From positions 1,402,137-1,466,136 of the forward strand of contig NZ_SHKM01000001.1 of the NCBI RefSeq assembly GCF_004217225.1: a DNA stretch of 64,000 bases, written 5' to 3'. Positions 7,352 through 17,040 of this stretch are shown one piece after another (position 1 is the first letter of the stretch; the number at the start of each line of letters is the position of its first letter). The stretch is from Azospira oryzae (GTDB taxonomy: Bacteria; Pseudomonadota; Gammaproteobacteria; Burkholderiales; Rhodocyclaceae). The notes under the pieces were generated by a model that was not told the DNA's origin, searched no databases, and saw only the letters and a list, made by a program, of their open reading frames with translations. The translations under genes were made by a program, and so were the position numbers.

Positions 7352-8386
7352 TCAGCCGCCCGTACTCGACATGAAGCGCACGATCTTCGGGGTGGCCATG
7401 GCGGCGGTGAAGTCGTGGCCCTGGGCTTTGAGGCCCATGCCGGTGGCGATGGCGGCGCCGAGGGGGGCGTCGTCATGGGGGTGGGCGCGCAGCAGGGGCA
7501 GGAGGGGGATGGCGCCGTCGTCGCCGAGGCAGGGGTAGAGGGTGCCCTGGGCGCTGATGCGCACCCGGTTGCAGGTGTCGCAGAAGTTGTGGGAATGGGG
7601 GGAGATGAAGCCGACCCGGCTGTCGCTGCCGCCGACCCGCCAGTAGCGGGCGGGGCCGCCGCTGTTCTCCAGGGTGGGGATCAGTTCGAAGCGCTCGGCC
7701 AGACGGGCCCGGGCGGCATCGCTGGAAAGAAAGGTGGCGCTGCGGTCGTGGCCGGTGTCGCCGAGGGGCATTTCCTCGATCAGGGCCAGGTCGATGTTGC
7801 GGGCCACGGCGTAGGCCAGCAGGTCGCCCAGTTCGTCGTCGTTCACGCCCTGCTGCATCACGGCATTCAGCCGGATGCGGGAGAAGCCGGCGGCCAGGGC
7901 CGCTTCCACGCCATCCAGCACCTTGGCGAGATCACCGATGCGGGTGATGGTGCGGAAGCGCTCGGGGCGCAGGGTGTCCAGGCTGATGTTGAGGCGGCTG
8001 ACGCCGGCCCGGCGCAGGTCCGCGGCGTGGCGGGCGAGCTGGGAACCGTTGGTGGTGAGCACCAGTTCTTTCAGGCCTTGCAGCCTGCCGATTTCCTGCA
8101 GCAGCCAGAGGGCGTTGCGCCGCACCAGGGGCTCGCCGCCGGTGATGCGCACCTTGGTCACGCCGAGGGAGACGAAGATGCGCACCAGGCGCAGGGCTTC
8201 TTCCAGGCTCAGGACGGCGCCGTGGGGCAGGAAGGTCATCTCTTCCGCCATGCAGTAGGTGCAGCGGAAGTCGCAGCGGTCGGTGATGGAGAGGCGCAGG
8301 TAGGTGATGCGGCGGCCGAAGCGGTCCATCAGGCCGCCAGGGGGCAGGTGCAGCGGGGCGCCGGAGGGCGCCTGCTCTGAAATCAT
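7352..8386 (-). CDS. moaA: GTP 3',8-cyclase, molybdenum cofactor biosynthesis
   Basis: A radical-SAM enzyme that starts molybdopterin synthesis by rearranging GTP. It has 344 residues. The N-terminal radical-SAM cluster motif CDFRCTYC follows RLSITDR. The C-terminal cluster motif CDTCNRVRISAQG...C and the terminal Gly-Gly (SSTGG) needed for activation are present. It is the last gene of the fdh operon, 13 bases after fdhD. This ties cofactor supply to the molybdenum- or tungsten-dependent formate dehydrogenase. The start ATG gives a 20-residue extension before the usual MDRFGRRITYLRLS start at internal Met20. Confidence 0.95.
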   Translation of the reverse strand: MISEQAPSGAPLHLPPGGLMDRFGRRITYLRLSITDRCDFRCTYCMAEEMTFLPHGAVLSLEEALRLVRIFVSLGVTKVRITGGEPLVRRNALWLLQEIGRLQGLKELVLTTNGSQLARHAADLRRAGVSRLNISLDTLRPERFRTITRIGDLAKVLDGVEAALAAGFSRIRLNAVMQQGVNDDELGDLLAYAVARNIDLALIEEMPLGDTGHDRSATFLSSDAARARLAERFELIPTLENSGGPARYWRVGGSDSRVGFISPHSHNFCDTCNRVRISAQGTLYPCLGDDGAIPLLPLLRAHPHDDAPLGAAIATGMGLKAQGHDFTAAMATPKIVRFMSSTGG

Positions 8387-8399
8387 TGCCGGGCGGGCC

Positions 8400-9353
8400 T
8401 TACATCAGGGTGCGGCCGCCGGAGCGCGGCGGCAGCGGCTCCTGGCTGGCACTGCCCTGGGATTGGCCCAGGGGGCGGGTCGCAGCCACGCCTTCGGCGG
8501 CCAGGTATTCCGGATGGCTGTAGATGACTAGGCGGGAACCCCGGGCGAAACCGGCCAGGGTGATGCCGCTTTCTTCGGCCAGGCGCACGGCCAGGCCGGT
8601 GGGGGCGGAGATGGCGACCAGGCAGCCGATGCCGGCGGCGGCGCATTTCTGCACCATCTCGTAGCTGGCCCGGCTGGAGGTGAGGACGAAGCCGGCGGCC
8701 GGGTCGATGCGGCTCTTGGCCAGCCAGCCCACCAGCTTGTCGAGGGCGTTGTGGCGGCCCACGTCTTCGCGCAGGGTGCGGATGTTGCCCAGGTTGTCCA
8801 CCCAGGCGGCGCCATGGACGGCGCCGGTGATGCGATGCAGCTGCTGCCAGTCCGGCAGCTGGTCCAGGGCCCGGGCCACGGCGGCCACGGGCAGCAGCAG
8901 GCCCCGCTGCAGGGGCTTGTAGGGCCGGGCCACGGCGTCCAGGCTCTCGACGCCGCAGAGGCCGCAGCCGGTGCGGCCGGCCAGGTTGCGGCGGCGCTCC
9001 TTGAGGGCAACGAAGCGGCGGGAGGAAATTTCCAGATGCACTTCCAGGCCCTGGCAGCCGGAAACCACCTCGACGCCGTACAGCTCGGACGGCGACTCCA
9101 GGATGCCTTCAGTCAGGGCGAAGCCCAGGGCCATGTCTTCCAGGTTGTCCGGCGTGGCCAGCATCACCGCGTGGGAGATGCCGTTGAAGACCAGGGCCAC
9201 GGGCACCTCTTCCACCACGTGGTCGTCGCAGGTCTCGGCCTCGCCGCCGCTCAGGCGCAGCACCGTGGTGCGGCAGACGGTGGCGTGTTCGGGGCCTTCC
9301 AGCTCGTCGTCGAACTGGGTGCCGTGGAGAAGGTGCAGGGATTCGCTGGCCAT
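8400..9353 (-). CDS. fdhD: Formate dehydrogenase sulfurtransferase FdhD
   Basis: A 317-residue protein that carries sulfur from the cysteine desulfurase to the bis-MGD cofactor of formate dehydrogenase. The essential Cys-x-x-Cys loop is visible as RTGCGLCGVESL around residues 130-140. The conserved GRHNALDK and SSRASYEMVQK stretches of the C-terminal domain are also present. It is encoded just downstream of fdhC in the same direction, with a gap of about 90 bases. FdhD is required because FdhA is a cofactor-sulfurated enzyme. Confidence 0.95.
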   Translation of the reverse strand: MASESLHLLHGTQFDDELEGPEHATVCRTTVLRLSGGEAETCDDHVVEEVPVALVFNGISHAVMLATPDNLEDMALGFALTEGILESPSELYGVEVVSGCQGLEVHLEISSRRFVALKERRRNLAGRTGCGLCGVESLDAVARPYKPLQRGLLLPVAAVARALDQLPDWQQLHRITGAVHGAAWVDNLGNIRTLREDVGRHNALDKLVGWLAKSRIDPAAGFVLTSSRASYEMVQKCAAAGIGCLVAISAPTGLAVRLAEESGITLAGFARGSRLVIYSHPEYLAAEGVAATRPLGQSQGSASQEPLPPRSGGRTLM

Positions 9354-9442
9354 GGTCGTGTGTCCTGTACTGCAAAGATGGGGCTGCAGGGGCCGGAGGC
9401 GACAAGCGCCGCCCCCGGCCGCAACGTCAGGGAATCAGGGGA

Positions 9443-10063
9443 TCAGGATTCCTTGCCGGTCATTTCCCGGAACCACTTGGGATGGTGCTTGCGCGCCCAG
9501 GCGTGGGTGACCACCCCTTCCACCATGGCGCGGATGGTGCCCTGCACCCAGAGGGCGGCATAGACGTGCACGATGATGCTGGCGATCAGCACCAGGGCGC
9601 TGGCGGCATGGACCAGCAGAGCCACCCGGATCAGGGGAATGGGGAAGTAGAGGGCGAAGTAGGGACGCCAGGCGATGACGCCGGAGATGAGCAGCAGGGC
9701 CATGCAGCCCACCATCACCCAGAACATGCCCTTCTGGCCACCGTTGTAGCGGCCGATGTCGCCCACCTCGTTGCCCTTCATCACCTCCTTCACCGACTTC
9801 ATCCACTTCACGTCCTCGCTGGTGACGAGGTTGTGGTGCCAGTAGCGGAAGAACTGGCGGGCGAAGGCGATGAACATCACCACCCCGACGAAGGGGTGCA
9901 CGATGCGGGCCAGCTGGGGCGTGCCGAAGACGCCGGTGAGCCAGAAGAAGGCCGGGTAGAAGAAGGCCAGACCGGAGATGGCCAGCAGGATGAAGCACAC
10001 CGCCACCACCCAGTGGTTGATGCGCTCGGCGGCGTTGTAACGCTGGATCAGTTGCTCTTTCAT
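9443..10063 (-). CDS. fdhC: Formate dehydrogenase cytochrome b556 subunit (gamma)
   Basis: A 206-residue inner-membrane subunit with four hydrophobic helices, beginning [17 protein letters not shown]. The first-helix His and those in the later helices (for example [12 protein letters not shown] and [14 protein letters not shown]) are placed to bind two b hemes, as in FdnI. It passes electrons from the iron-sulfur subunit to the quinone pool. The start overlaps the stop of fdhB by ATGA, indicating coupled translation. Confidence 0.92.
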   Translation of the reverse strand: MKEQLIQRYNAAERINHWVVAVCFILLAISGLAFFYPAFFWLTGVFGTPQLARIVHPFVGVVMFIAFARQFFRYWHHNLVTSEDVKWMKSVKEVMKGNEVGDIGRYNGGQKGMFWVMVGCMALLLISGVIAWRPYFALYFPIPLIRVALLVHAASALVLIASIIVHVYAALWVQGTIRAMVEGVVTHAWARKHHPKWFREMTGKES

Positions 10064-10953
10064 TTGGTCACCTCTTCTTCAGCCTCGTGTTCGTCCTCGG
10101 CCCGGTTGGGGCCCACGGTGATGTAGTGGAAGAAGCCGAACAGGCCGGCGGCGGCGATGCCCAGGGTGGCGACGGGCTTGAGCAGCCCCTTCCACAGGCT
10201 GACCGTGGTGCTGATGGCCGGGTCCTTGGGCAGGTTGTTGTACAGCTCGGGCTTGTCGGCGTGGTGCAGCACGTACATCACGTGGGTGCCGCCCACCCCT
10301 TGCGGATCGTAGAGGCCGGCGTTGTCGTAGCCCCGGGACTTGAGGTCGGTGACGCGCTTGGCCGCCACTTCCTGCATGTCCTCCTTGGAGCCGAACTGGA
10401 TGGCGCCGGTGGGGCAGGTCTTGACGCAGGCCGGCTCCTGGCCCACGGCCACCCGGTCGGAACACAGGTTGCACTTGTAGGCCTTGTTGTCCTTCGGGTT
10501 GATGCGGGGCACGTTGAAGGGGCAGCCGGAAACGCAGTAGCCGCAGCCGATGCAGTTTTCCTGGTGGAAATCGACGATGCCGTTCTTGTACTGGATGATG
10601 GCGCCGGGGGAGGGGCAGGCCTTGAGGCAGCCCGGGTCGGCGCAATGCATGCAGCCGTCCTTGCGGATCAGCCATTCCAGCTTGCCGCCGCTGACGTCGG
10701 GCTGTTCCACCTCGTTGAAGCGCATCACCGTCCAGGCCTGGGCGGAAAGGTCGGTGGGGTTGTCGTAGACGCCGACGCAGCTGCCCACGTCGTCACGCAG
10801 CTCGTTCCATTCGGAACAGGCCACCTGGCAGGCCTTGCAGCCGATGCAGACGGAAACGTCGATGAGTTTGGCCACTTCCAGGGGATTGCGGGCCTGGGGG
10901 GCCGCCGTCGGACTGGCCGAGCGGCGCAGGATGTCGAGAGATTGCAGAGCCAT
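10060..10953 (-). CDS. fdhB: Formate dehydrogenase iron-sulfur subunit (beta)
   Basis: A 297-residue protein with four ferredoxin-type clusters (for example [48 protein letters not shown]). A single C-terminal membrane helix ([16 protein letters not shown]) anchors it on the periplasmic face, as in FdnH. The start chosen is the internal ATG giving [11 protein letters not shown]. It has a GAGGAG site nine bases upstream. An earlier in-frame start overlaps fdhA. It bridges FdhA to cytochrome b556. Confidence 0.93.
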   Translation of the reverse strand: MALQSLDILRRSASPTAAPQARNPLEVAKLIDVSVCIGCKACQVACSEWNELRDDVGSCVGVYDNPTDLSAQAWTVMRFNEVEQPDVSGGKLEWLIRKDGCMHCADPGCLKACPSPGAIIQYKNGIVDFHQENCIGCGYCVSGCPFNVPRINPKDNKAYKCNLCSDRVAVGQEPACVKTCPTGAIQFGSKEDMQEVAAKRVTDLKSRGYDNAGLYDPQGVGGTHVMYVLHHADKPELYNNLPKDPAISTTVSLWKGLLKPVATLGIAAAGLFGFFHYITVGPNRAEDEHEAEEEVTK

Positions 10954-10966
10954 GTGTTCTTGCTCC

Positions 10967-13900
10967 TCAAGCCTTTTCAATGTTCACAAGGAAGGCCTTG
11001 TATTCCGGCGTCTGCGTGTTGCAGTCGCCCACGGCGGGGGGCAGGGTGTTGGAGAGGAAGCCCTTCTTGGCCACCGTCTCCCAACCCCAGTGCAGGGGAA
11101 TGCCGACCTGGTGCACGGTCTGCTTGTTCACCGTCAGGGCCTTGATGCGCTTGGTCACCACGGCCTTGGCCTTGATGTAGCCGCGCTTGGAACTGACCTT
11201 GACCCAGTCCCCGGCCTTGATGCCCTTCTCGGCGGCCAGGGCCTCGCCCACCTCGACGAACTGCTCCGGCTGGGCGATGGCACTGAGGCGCACGCTCTTG
11301 GTCCAGAACTGGAAGTGCTCGGTGAGGCGGTAGGTGGTGCCCACATAGGGGAATTCCTTGTGGGTGCCGAGGCGTTCCTTGTCCGCCTTGAAAATGCGCA
11401 CCGCCGGGCTGGTCACCACCTTGGGATGCAAGGGGTTGGTGCCGAGGGGGCTTTCCATGGGTTCGTAGTGCTCGGGGAAGGGGCCGTCCACCAGCTTGTC
11501 GGTGGCGAACAGGCGGCCCACGCCTTCCGGATTCATGATGAAGGGGTTCATGCCCGAATCCGGGGCCGCATCCACCTTGAAGTCGGGCACGTCGGCGCCG
11601 GCCCACTTCTCGCCGTTCCAGGCGATCAGCTTGCGCTTCGGGTCCCAGGGCTTGCCGGCGGCGTCGCAGGAGGCCCGGTTGTAGATGATGCGGCGGTTGG
11701 CCGGCCAGGCCCAGGCCCAGCCCGGGGTGTTGCCGAGGCCCGTGTCGGTGTTGTCGCGGCGGGCCATCTGGTTGCCGGCCTGGGTCCAGCAGCCGGCGAA
11801 GATCCAGCAGGCGGACATGGTGGAGCCGTCGTCCTGCAGCACGGCGAAGCCGGGAATCTGCTCGCCCTTCTTCACCAGGAACTGGCCCGGGTTCTTCGGA
11901 TCGGGAATGTCCGCCAGGGCGCGGCCGTTGAGTTCCTTGGCCAGCTCTTCCGGAGTCGGATCGTAGGGGTTCTTGTAGGGCCAGGAGAGATTGAGGATGG
12001 GCTCGGGCACGGCGCCGCCCTGCTCCTGGTACAGCTTCTTCAGGGCCATGAACAGCTCGGCGATGATCTCCTGGTCGGTCTTGGCCTCGCCCGGGGCGTC
12101 GGCGCCCTTCCAGTGCCACTGCAGCCAGCGGGAGGAATTGACGATGGCGCCGTCCTCTTCCGCGAAGCAGGTGGAAGGCAGACGGAACACCTCGGTCTGG
12201 ATGCTGGCCGGGTCCACGTCGTTCAGCTCGCCCTGGTTCTGCCAGAAGGTGGAGGTCTCGGTGGCGATGGGGTCGATGATCACCATGTACTTCAGCTTGG
12301 CGAAGTCGGCGGCGGTCTTTTTCGCGTCCGGGAAGGAGGTCAGGGGGTTGAAGCCCTGCACGATGAAGCCGTTGATCTTGCCCTGGTGCATCAGGTCCAT
12401 CACCTGCAGCACGTCGTACATCTTGTCCCACTTGGGCAGCCAGTCGTAGCCCCAGTTGTTGTCCTTGGTGGCCTTGTCGCCCCAGAACCACTTCATCAGG
12501 CTGACGAAGAACTTGGGGGTGTTGCCCCAGTAGTTCAGCTGGCCCGGCTGCAGGGCCTTGGGCGTGGTCTTCTCCAGGTAGTCGGCGAAGGTCGGATGGG
12601 CCTTCTCGCTGGGCAGGGTCAGGTAGCCGGGCAGGCTGGTGGACAGCAGGCCCAGGTCGGACAGGCCCTGGATGTTGGAGTGGCCGCGCAGGGCGTTCAC
12701 GCCGCCGCCGGGCATGCCGATGTTGCCCAGCAGCAGCTGGATCATGGCCATGGTGCGGATGTTCTGGGCGCCCACGGTGTGCTGGGTCCAGCCCAGGGCG
12801 TAGAGGATGGTGCCGACCTTGGTCGGCACGCAGGTCTCGCCCAGATGCTTGCAGACGGAGAGGAAGCCTTCCTTGGGGCTGCCGGTGAGGTCGGAGACCA
12901 CTTCCGGCGTGTAGCGGGCGTAGTGGGCCTTCATCAGGTTCCACACGCAGCGCGGGTGCTGCAGGGTCGGGTCGGTCTTGGCCTGGCCCTTGGCATCCAG
13001 CTCGTAGCTCCAGGAGCCCCGGTCGTACTTGCCCTTGGCCTCGTCGTAGCCGGAGAAGAGGCCCTCGTCGAAGGTGAAGCCTTCATTGACGATGAAGCTG
13101 GCGTTGGTGAAGGACTTGACGTAGTCCCACTGGATCTTGTCGTTGCTCACCAGCCAGTTGATGATGCCGCCCAGGAAGGCGATGTCGGAACCGGCGCGGA
13201 TCGGCACGAATTCGTCGGCGACGGCGGCGGAGCGGTTGAAGCGCGGGTCCACCACGATCAGCTTGGCGCCCTTCTTCTTCGCCTCGATGGCCCACTTGAA
13301 GCCCACCGGGTGGGCCTCGGCCGGGTTGCCGCCCATGATCAGGATGAAGTCGGCGTTCTTGATGTCCACCCAGGTGTTGGTCATGGCGCCGCGGCCGAAG
13401 GTGGCGGCCAGGGCGGCCACCGTGGGGCCGTGGCAGACCCGGGCCTGGGCGTCGGTACCGACGATGCCCAGGGAGCGCATGAACTTCTGGGTCAGGATGC
13501 CGGTTTCGTTGGAAGAGGCGGAGGCGGTCAGCATGGCGGTGGACAGCCAGCGGTTCACCGTCACGCCGTCGGCGTTCTTGGCGACGAAGTTGGCGTCCCG
13601 GTCGGCCTTCATGTGCTTGGCGATGCGTTCCACCGCCTCGTGCCAGGAGATGCGCTTCCATTCCTTGCTGCCCGCTTCCCGCACTTCCGGGTACTTGAGG
13701 CGGTTGGGGCTGTGGATGAAGTCCAGCAGGCCCGCGCCCTTGGGGCACAGGGAGCCGCGGCTGACGGGGTGATCCGGGTCGCCCTCGATGTGGATGATCT
13801 CCTGCTTGGCGTTCTTGGCGCCGTCGCCCAGGCTGTACATGAGCAGGCCGCAGCCCACCGAACAGTAGGTACAGGTGTTGCGGATCTCCTTGGCCCGGGT

Positions 13901-14020
13901 CAGCTTGTACTGACGTACCTCGGCCAGGGCGGTGGCGGGCGAGAAGCCCAGGGCCACCAGGCTGGAGGCGGAAAGACCCGCCGCCGAAACCTTGAAGAAC
14001 TGCCGTCGTGTGACTTGCAT
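10967..14020 (-). CDS. fdhA: Formate dehydrogenase-N catalytic subunit, cysteine type
   Basis: A 1017-residue molybdo/tungsto-bis-MGD enzyme oxidising formate to CO2 in the periplasm. A Tat signal ([12 protein letters not shown]) leads to a [4Fe-4S] motif ([13 protein letters not shown]). The active-site residue is Cys196 ([10 protein letters not shown], codon TGC), where E. coli FdnG has selenocysteine, so no Sec machinery is needed. The start at 14020 has GGGAGG seven bases upstream and gives exactly the family length; the frame is open further upstream without homology. It is first in the operon fdhABC-fdhD-moaA. Expression is likely sigma-54 dependent (promoter at 14124-14138). Confidence 0.96.
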   Translation of the reverse strand: MQVTRRQFFKVSAAGLSASSLVALGFSPATALAEVRQYKLTRAKEIRNTCTYCSVGCGLLMYSLGDGAKNAKQEIIHIEGDPDHPVSRGSLCPKGAGLLDFIHSPNRLKYPEVREAGSKEWKRISWHEAVERIAKHMKADRDANFVAKNADGVTVNRWLSTAMLTASASSNETGILTQKFMRSLGIVGTDAQARVCHGPTVAALAATFGRGAMTNTWVDIKNADFILIMGGNPAEAHPVGFKWAIEAKKKGAKLIVVDPRFNRSAAVADEFVPIRAGSDIAFLGGIINWLVSNDKIQWDYVKSFTNASFIVNEGFTFDEGLFSGYDEAKGKYDRGSWSYELDAKGQAKTDPTLQHPRCVWNLMKAHYARYTPEVVSDLTGSPKEGFLSVCKHLGETCVPTKVGTILYALGWTQHTVGAQNIRTMAMIQLLLGNIGMPGGGVNALRGHSNIQGLSDLGLLSTSLPGYLTLPSEKAHPTFADYLEKTTPKALQPGQLNYWGNTPKFFVSLMKWFWGDKATKDNNWGYDWLPKWDKMYDVLQVMDLMHQGKINGFIVQGFNPLTSFPDAKKTAADFAKLKYMVIIDPIATETSTFWQNQGELNDVDPASIQTEVFRLPSTCFAEEDGAIVNSSRWLQWHWKGADAPGEAKTDQEIIAELFMALKKLYQEQGGAVPEPILNLSWPYKNPYDPTPEELAKELNGRALADIPDPKNPGQFLVKKGEQIPGFAVLQDDGSTMSACWIFAGCWTQAGNQMARRDNTDTGLGNTPGWAWAWPANRRIIYNRASCDAAGKPWDPKRKLIAWNGEKWAGADVPDFKVDAAPDSGMNPFIMNPEGVGRLFATDKLVDGPFPEHYEPMESPLGTNPLHPKVVTSPAVRIFKADKERLGTHKEFPYVGTTYRLTEHFQFWTKSVRLSAIAQPEQFVEVGEALAAEKGIKAGDWVKVSSKRGYIKAKAVVTKRIKALTVNKQTVHQVGIPLHWGWETVAKKGFLSNTLPPAVGDCNTQTPEYKAFLVNIEKA

Positions 14021-14123
14021 GAATCCTCCCTTGAAAGCGGAATTGCCGTGCTCCGGGCCGCCCGTGCAGAAGTCGCCTGACCTTCCGCCGGACCATCGCC
14101 GCCCACGGCTCGGGGAACATTTC

Positions 14124-14138
14124 GCACTTTCCGTGCCA
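14124..14138 (-). promoter_or_regulatory. Sigma-54 (-24/-12) promoter of the fdhA operon
   Basis: The minus strand reads TGGCACGGAAAGTGC. The invariant GG and GC are exactly ten bases apart and TGGCACG matches the -24 consensus. The start of transcription would be near 14112, leaving a 90-base leader before fdhA. Confidence 0.75.
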
Positions 14139-14190
14139 CCCGCCAAAACCGCTTCGCCACAAGGGTTTTGTGCTTCGCAGCAAGCAAAAA

Positions 14191-14230
14191 CGGGACATTC
14201 TGTCCCTCGCCGACCGGACAGAATGTCCCG
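14191..14230. promoter_or_regulatory. Paired palindrome, probable enhancer-binding-protein site
   Basis: A perfect 15-base inverted repeat with a 10-base spacer (CGGGACATTCTGTCC and its complement). Each arm is itself a dyad, GGACA-n3-TGTCC. The two dyad centres are 23 bases apart and lie about 85-110 bases upstream of the predicted sigma-54 start, the usual place for an NtrC-type activator. Confidence 0.7.
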
Positions 14231-14466
14231 CTGCAGCGCAGCAGAAGCGCCCTGCCCCGCCCCCGCAGCGGGGCCGAAAATGGGCCGCCGCCATCGACGC
14301 CGGACCCCGCCACAGCCCTGGCGCCGCGCCGTTCCGCCGCCCCGCCATTCGCGCCCGGCGCCGCTTCCGGGCACAATCCCGTGCACGATTCTTGCAACCC
14401 TGCGCAGATGGCCCGCCAGCCCGGGCCCAATCCGGCCCCCACCGCCCACTGAAGAGACCCACCCAC

Positions 14467-15345
14467 ATGACCCTCTCCGCCCACGACGACACCGCCGCCG
14501 CCATGGCCGCCGCCGGCCTGGTGCCCGGCCAGTCCCCCTCCCCCGTGCGCCTGCCCGCCGCCAGCGTCTTCAAGACCCGGGCCGCCCGCCTGCGCCAGCT
14601 GGCCGAAGGCCACAGCCTGGGCGACTGGCTCGGCTTCGTCGCCACCCTCAGCGACGCCCAGCAACAACGCATCGACGCCGCCCCCGGCCTGACCCCCGGC
14701 GCCTCGCCGGAACAGCAATGGCAGGGCGACCTGCAGGCCCTGCTGGCCCTGCTCCAGGACCAGGTGCCCGAACCGGCCCGTCCCACCCTGGCCGCCCTGC
14801 AGCACGCCGACGCCGCCAGCCTCAGCGCCCTGGCCGAGCGCATCGTCGGCGGCACCATGGAAGCGGACGACATGATCCTCGCCCCCTTCGTCATGGCCGC
14901 CCTGCAAGTGGCCTGGACCCGCCACGCCGCCGGCCTGGACGCCGCCAGCGTCGCCGCCCCCGCCACCGCCCACAGCTGCCCCGTCTGCGGCAGCGCCCCG
15001 GTGGCCGGCGTCATCCACGTCGGCAACGAATCCGGCGGCCTGCGCTACCTGCACTGCGGCCTCTGCCACACCGCCTGGCACCACGTCCGCGCCACCTGCG
15101 TCGCCTGCGGCGAAGGCAAGGAAGTCAGCTACCGCGCCCTCGACGAGCGGGAAGACGGCGCCCGGGCCGAAGCCTGCGACACCTGCCGCAACTATCTGAA
15201 GCTGCTGCTGGCCGAAAAGGTACCTGGGGCCCCCGGCCTGGACCCCATCGCCGACGACATGGCCACCCTGGCCCTGGACATCCTGGTGAGCGAGGAAGGC
15301 TACCAGCGCATCGGCATCAACCCCTTCCTGCTGCTGGGCGAATAA
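14467..15345 (+). CDS. fdhE: Formate dehydrogenase accessory protein FdhE
   Basis: A 292-residue cytoplasmic protein needed for formate dehydrogenase maturation or quality control. The C-terminal half carries four Cys-x-x-Cys motifs (CPVCGSAP, CGLCHTAW, CVACGEG, CDTCRNY) that form the rubredoxin-like metal sites of the family. It is transcribed divergently from fdhA. The 446-base gap between them contains the sigma-54 promoter of fdhA. No clear promoter for fdhE itself was found. A strong terminator follows. Confidence 0.92.
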   Translation: MTLSAHDDTAAAMAAAGLVPGQSPSPVRLPAASVFKTRAARLRQLAEGHSLGDWLGFVATLSDAQQQRIDAAPGLTPGASPEQQWQGDLQALLALLQDQVPEPARPTLAALQHADAASLSALAERIVGGTMEADDMILAPFVMAALQVAWTRHAAGLDAASVAAPATAHSCPVCGSAPVAGVIHVGNESGGLRYLHCGLCHTAWHHVRATCVACGEGKEVSYRALDEREDGARAEACDTCRNYLKLLLAEKVPGAPGLDPIADDMATLALDILVSEEGYQRIGINPFLLLGE

Positions 15346-15375
15346 GTTCCCGCTCCGGCACATGCCGGAGAAGCA

Positions 15376-15425
15376 CAAAAGACGGCCCTCCCGGCGATGC
15401 TATTGCCGGGATGGCCGTCTTTATT
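15376..15425 (+). terminator. Terminator after fdhE
   Basis: A long stem AAAGACGGCC...CCCGGC / GCCGGG..GGCCGTCTTT, interrupted by a one-base bulge, followed by T residues. Confidence 0.85.
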
Positions 15426-15518
15426 GGGGTGTAGCGGGGTGGGTAGTGGTGATGGTTCGCCTGGGTATGGCGGACTGTTCCTTGAGGCGCTGCCGGGTGT
15501 GATTCCTCGGAGGCGGGA

Positions 15519-15561
15519 TGTCTGAGTCTTCAGGCGCAAGGGGTGTCTGAATCTTCAGGCG
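15519..15561. repeat. Short tandem repeat, 25-base period
   Basis: TGTCTGAGTCTTCAGGCG at 15519-15536 recurs at 15544-15561 with one change (G to A), seven bases after the first copy. No gene covers it. Confidence 0.7.
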
Positions 15562-15600
15562 TGGTGGGTTTAGTTACCGCTGTGTTCCGCGCCTGACGCG

Positions 15601-15825
15601 CGGGTTACTTATTCTTGTCTCGCCAAGAATAAGTAACCAACAAGAAGGCGAGCCCGGTTTGGCGCCCCGCTACGCGGGGTCCCCTGCGCTACTCGCTTCC
15701 GGCGGGGGCTGCGAGTATTGGCAGTTCGTCGGGCCGAAAGGCCCTCAAACAGTGCTCGCCCTTTTCCCGCCACAAGCTCCGTTGCTCGGCGCCGCACAGG
15801 GCGGGATTGGCACTCTCTGAATTCT
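15601..15825 (-). repeat. Intergenic hairpin element, copy 1 (minus orientation)
   Basis: A non-coding element ending in a perfect 15-base-pair hairpin (GGTTACTTATTCTTG / CAAGAATAAGTAACC, 15603-15638). The interior includes AGTAGCGCAGGGGACCCC and ACTGTTTGAG on the minus strand. A diverged copy in the opposite orientation lies at 20876-21080, so the pair brackets array B. The 90-codon open frame across it (15609-15881) looks fortuitous. Confidence 0.7.
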
Positions 15826-15873
15826 GCCATCAACTCAAATCGGTAATTGTCTAGGGAAAGCAGATGTTCAACG
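15826..15873 (-). repeat. Array-end repeat, copy 2
   Basis: Matches 5071-5121 over about 45 bases: the GCyATCrAC start, CGGTAATT, then CTAGGGAAAGCAGAT and TTCAACG. It sits directly beyond the last attC of array B. Confidence 0.75.
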
Positions 15874-15962
15874 ATTGACATGAGGGGCCGCCGGAGCGGC
15901 GAAGCCGCGGAGGGAACCGAGAAGCGTAGCTTCTCGGTTCCCTCTCGACCGACGGGTTAGAG
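15866..15962 (-). repeat. attC site of cassette B1
   Basis: Minus-strand core CTCTAAC and far core GTTGAAC (a perfect GTTRRRY) enclose two hairpins. One has a perfect 16-base arm (GAGGGAACCGAGAAGC). It is 97 bases, the longest site in the array. Confidence 0.8.
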
Positions 15963-15963
15963 G

Positions 15964-16344
15964 TCATGGGCACGTAGGTTCCTTCAAAACGTTCCCGTAA
16001 GGGTTTTTGTACGTCGCTAACTGCGCAGGGAGGTTTGGTTCTCGACTTGCAATGTCTTTTGCAAGCCAACCGCCCGGATGTTCTTTGAGGGCTGACGAAA
16101 GCAACATGGCCTCGGTTGCAGCGGAAATCTTGAGTTTCTCAAGAACAGCAGCACTGCAACCTTTGGACAGATTGGCCTCTAGTTCCCGATAACGCTCCAG
16201 ATGGTTAAACGCCAGCATTCCTTGGATCTGCGCAAGCTCAGCCGCAAAACTACTCATTTGGTTTTTCATCGCTGCACGGGCAGAAAGCTCAGCGGCGGCG
16301 ACGATGGAGAGGAGATAGAAAATGATAAGCGCAGCCTTCTTCAT
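15964..16344 (-). CDS. Cassette B1: small protein with N-terminal membrane helix
   Basis: A 126-residue protein starting MKKAALIIFYLLSIVAAAEL. This is a hydrophobic segment that is either a signal anchor or an uncleaved signal peptide. The remainder is helical and charged. It ends NPYGNVLKEPTCP. No family is recognised. The longer open frame upstream runs through the attC of the next cassette and is not used. Low GC and the flanking attC sites show that it is a mobile cassette. Confidence 0.65.
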   Translation of the reverse strand: MKKAALIIFYLLSIVAAAELSARAAMKNQMSSFAAELAQIQGMLAFNHLERYRELEANLSKGCSAAVLEKLKISAATEAMLLSSALKEHPGGWLAKDIASREPNLPAQLATYKNPYGNVLKEPTCP

Positions 16345-16349
16345 ATGAC

Positions 16350-16416
16350 CTCTAACGTTTGAATTCACCGGCCTGCGCGGCTTTGTGCGTAGGTCCGGTG
16401 GAATGATCGGTTGGGC
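16350..16416 (-). repeat. attC site of cassette B2
   Basis: GCCCAAC to GTTAGAG on the minus strand, 67 bases, with a CCACCGG/CCGGTGAATTC stem. It is almost the same sequence as the site at 6035-6101 in array A. Confidence 0.88.
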
Positions 16417-16460
16417 CACAGGAAATTGCGGCTGCGGCTTGTTCTTGACTCAGCATGTAG

Positions 16461-17027
16461 TCAATGAAAGACGATAGCTCCGTCATTAGCGCACATGGAA
16501 AAGGCCTTCATCCAATCTTGATAGGAGGTACGAAAGTATTCGTCAGGATGCTTCGAGGCGGCGACTTGATACTGAAGGAAGTCCTTGTAAACACGCTTGC
16601 ACACGACGGGGCCAATGACGCCTTCGGCGTCGGAGAAGTCAATTAGCTCCCAAAATGGTCCCCGCTTGATGTTCCAAACCGTAGCGTCGTACCGAAGCTC
16701 GGTCTTTCCATTGAACGATTTGAACGGCGTCTGCTCATTGCCGGCGAGCTTTGCTAACTCGTTTCGCCAGTAGTTGTAACCGGAGTAGGAACCTGCCCTG
16801 AACTCAAAGGCCGACTCGTAGTGGTAGACCTTTCCCGCCGTCAAACCAGCAAAGCGTTCCACAAACTCCACTGGGGCCAACTTAACTTGATTAGGTTCCC
16901 GTGGTTCTCCATCGCTATCGAATTGCGGTGAGGGAACGATTGAGAGTCTCTCGTAGGCTGATACGTCCAGGCCGGCATATGCAGCAACCGGCGAGAGGAC
17001 TATTGCGACAAGTAACTTACGAAGCAT
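16461..17027 (-). CDS. Cassette B2: exported protein of unknown function
   Basis: A 188-residue protein with a typical signal peptide (MLRKLLVAIVLSPVAAYAGL, cleavage after AYA). The mature part has several Tyr/Trp-rich strands (HYESAFEFRAGSYSGYNYW) and two Cys that could form a disulfide. The ATG at 17027 has AGGAGT five bases upstream, so it is preferred over the longer frame, which would cross the upstream attC. No domain is recognised. Confidence 0.68.
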   Translation of the reverse strand: MLRKLLVAIVLSPVAAYAGLDVSAYERLSIVPSPQFDSDGEPREPNQVKLAPVEFVERFAGLTAGKVYHYESAFEFRAGSYSGYNYWRNELAKLAGNEQTPFKSFNGKTELRYDATVWNIKRGPFWELIDFSDAEGVIGPVVCKRVYKDFLQYQVAASKHPDEYFRTSYQDWMKAFSMCANDGAIVFH

Positions 17028-17040
17028 GAGTACTCCTGGG

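Noticed and set aside
13433-13435. Selenocysteine (TGA) in fdhA
   Set aside because: The codon at the active-site position is TGC, and the frame has no internal TGA.
15609-15881. 90-codon minus-strand frame MSIVEHLLSL...
   Set aside because: It runs through the hairpin element and the array-end repeat, with no ribosome-binding site and no domain. It is more likely a by-product of the repeat.
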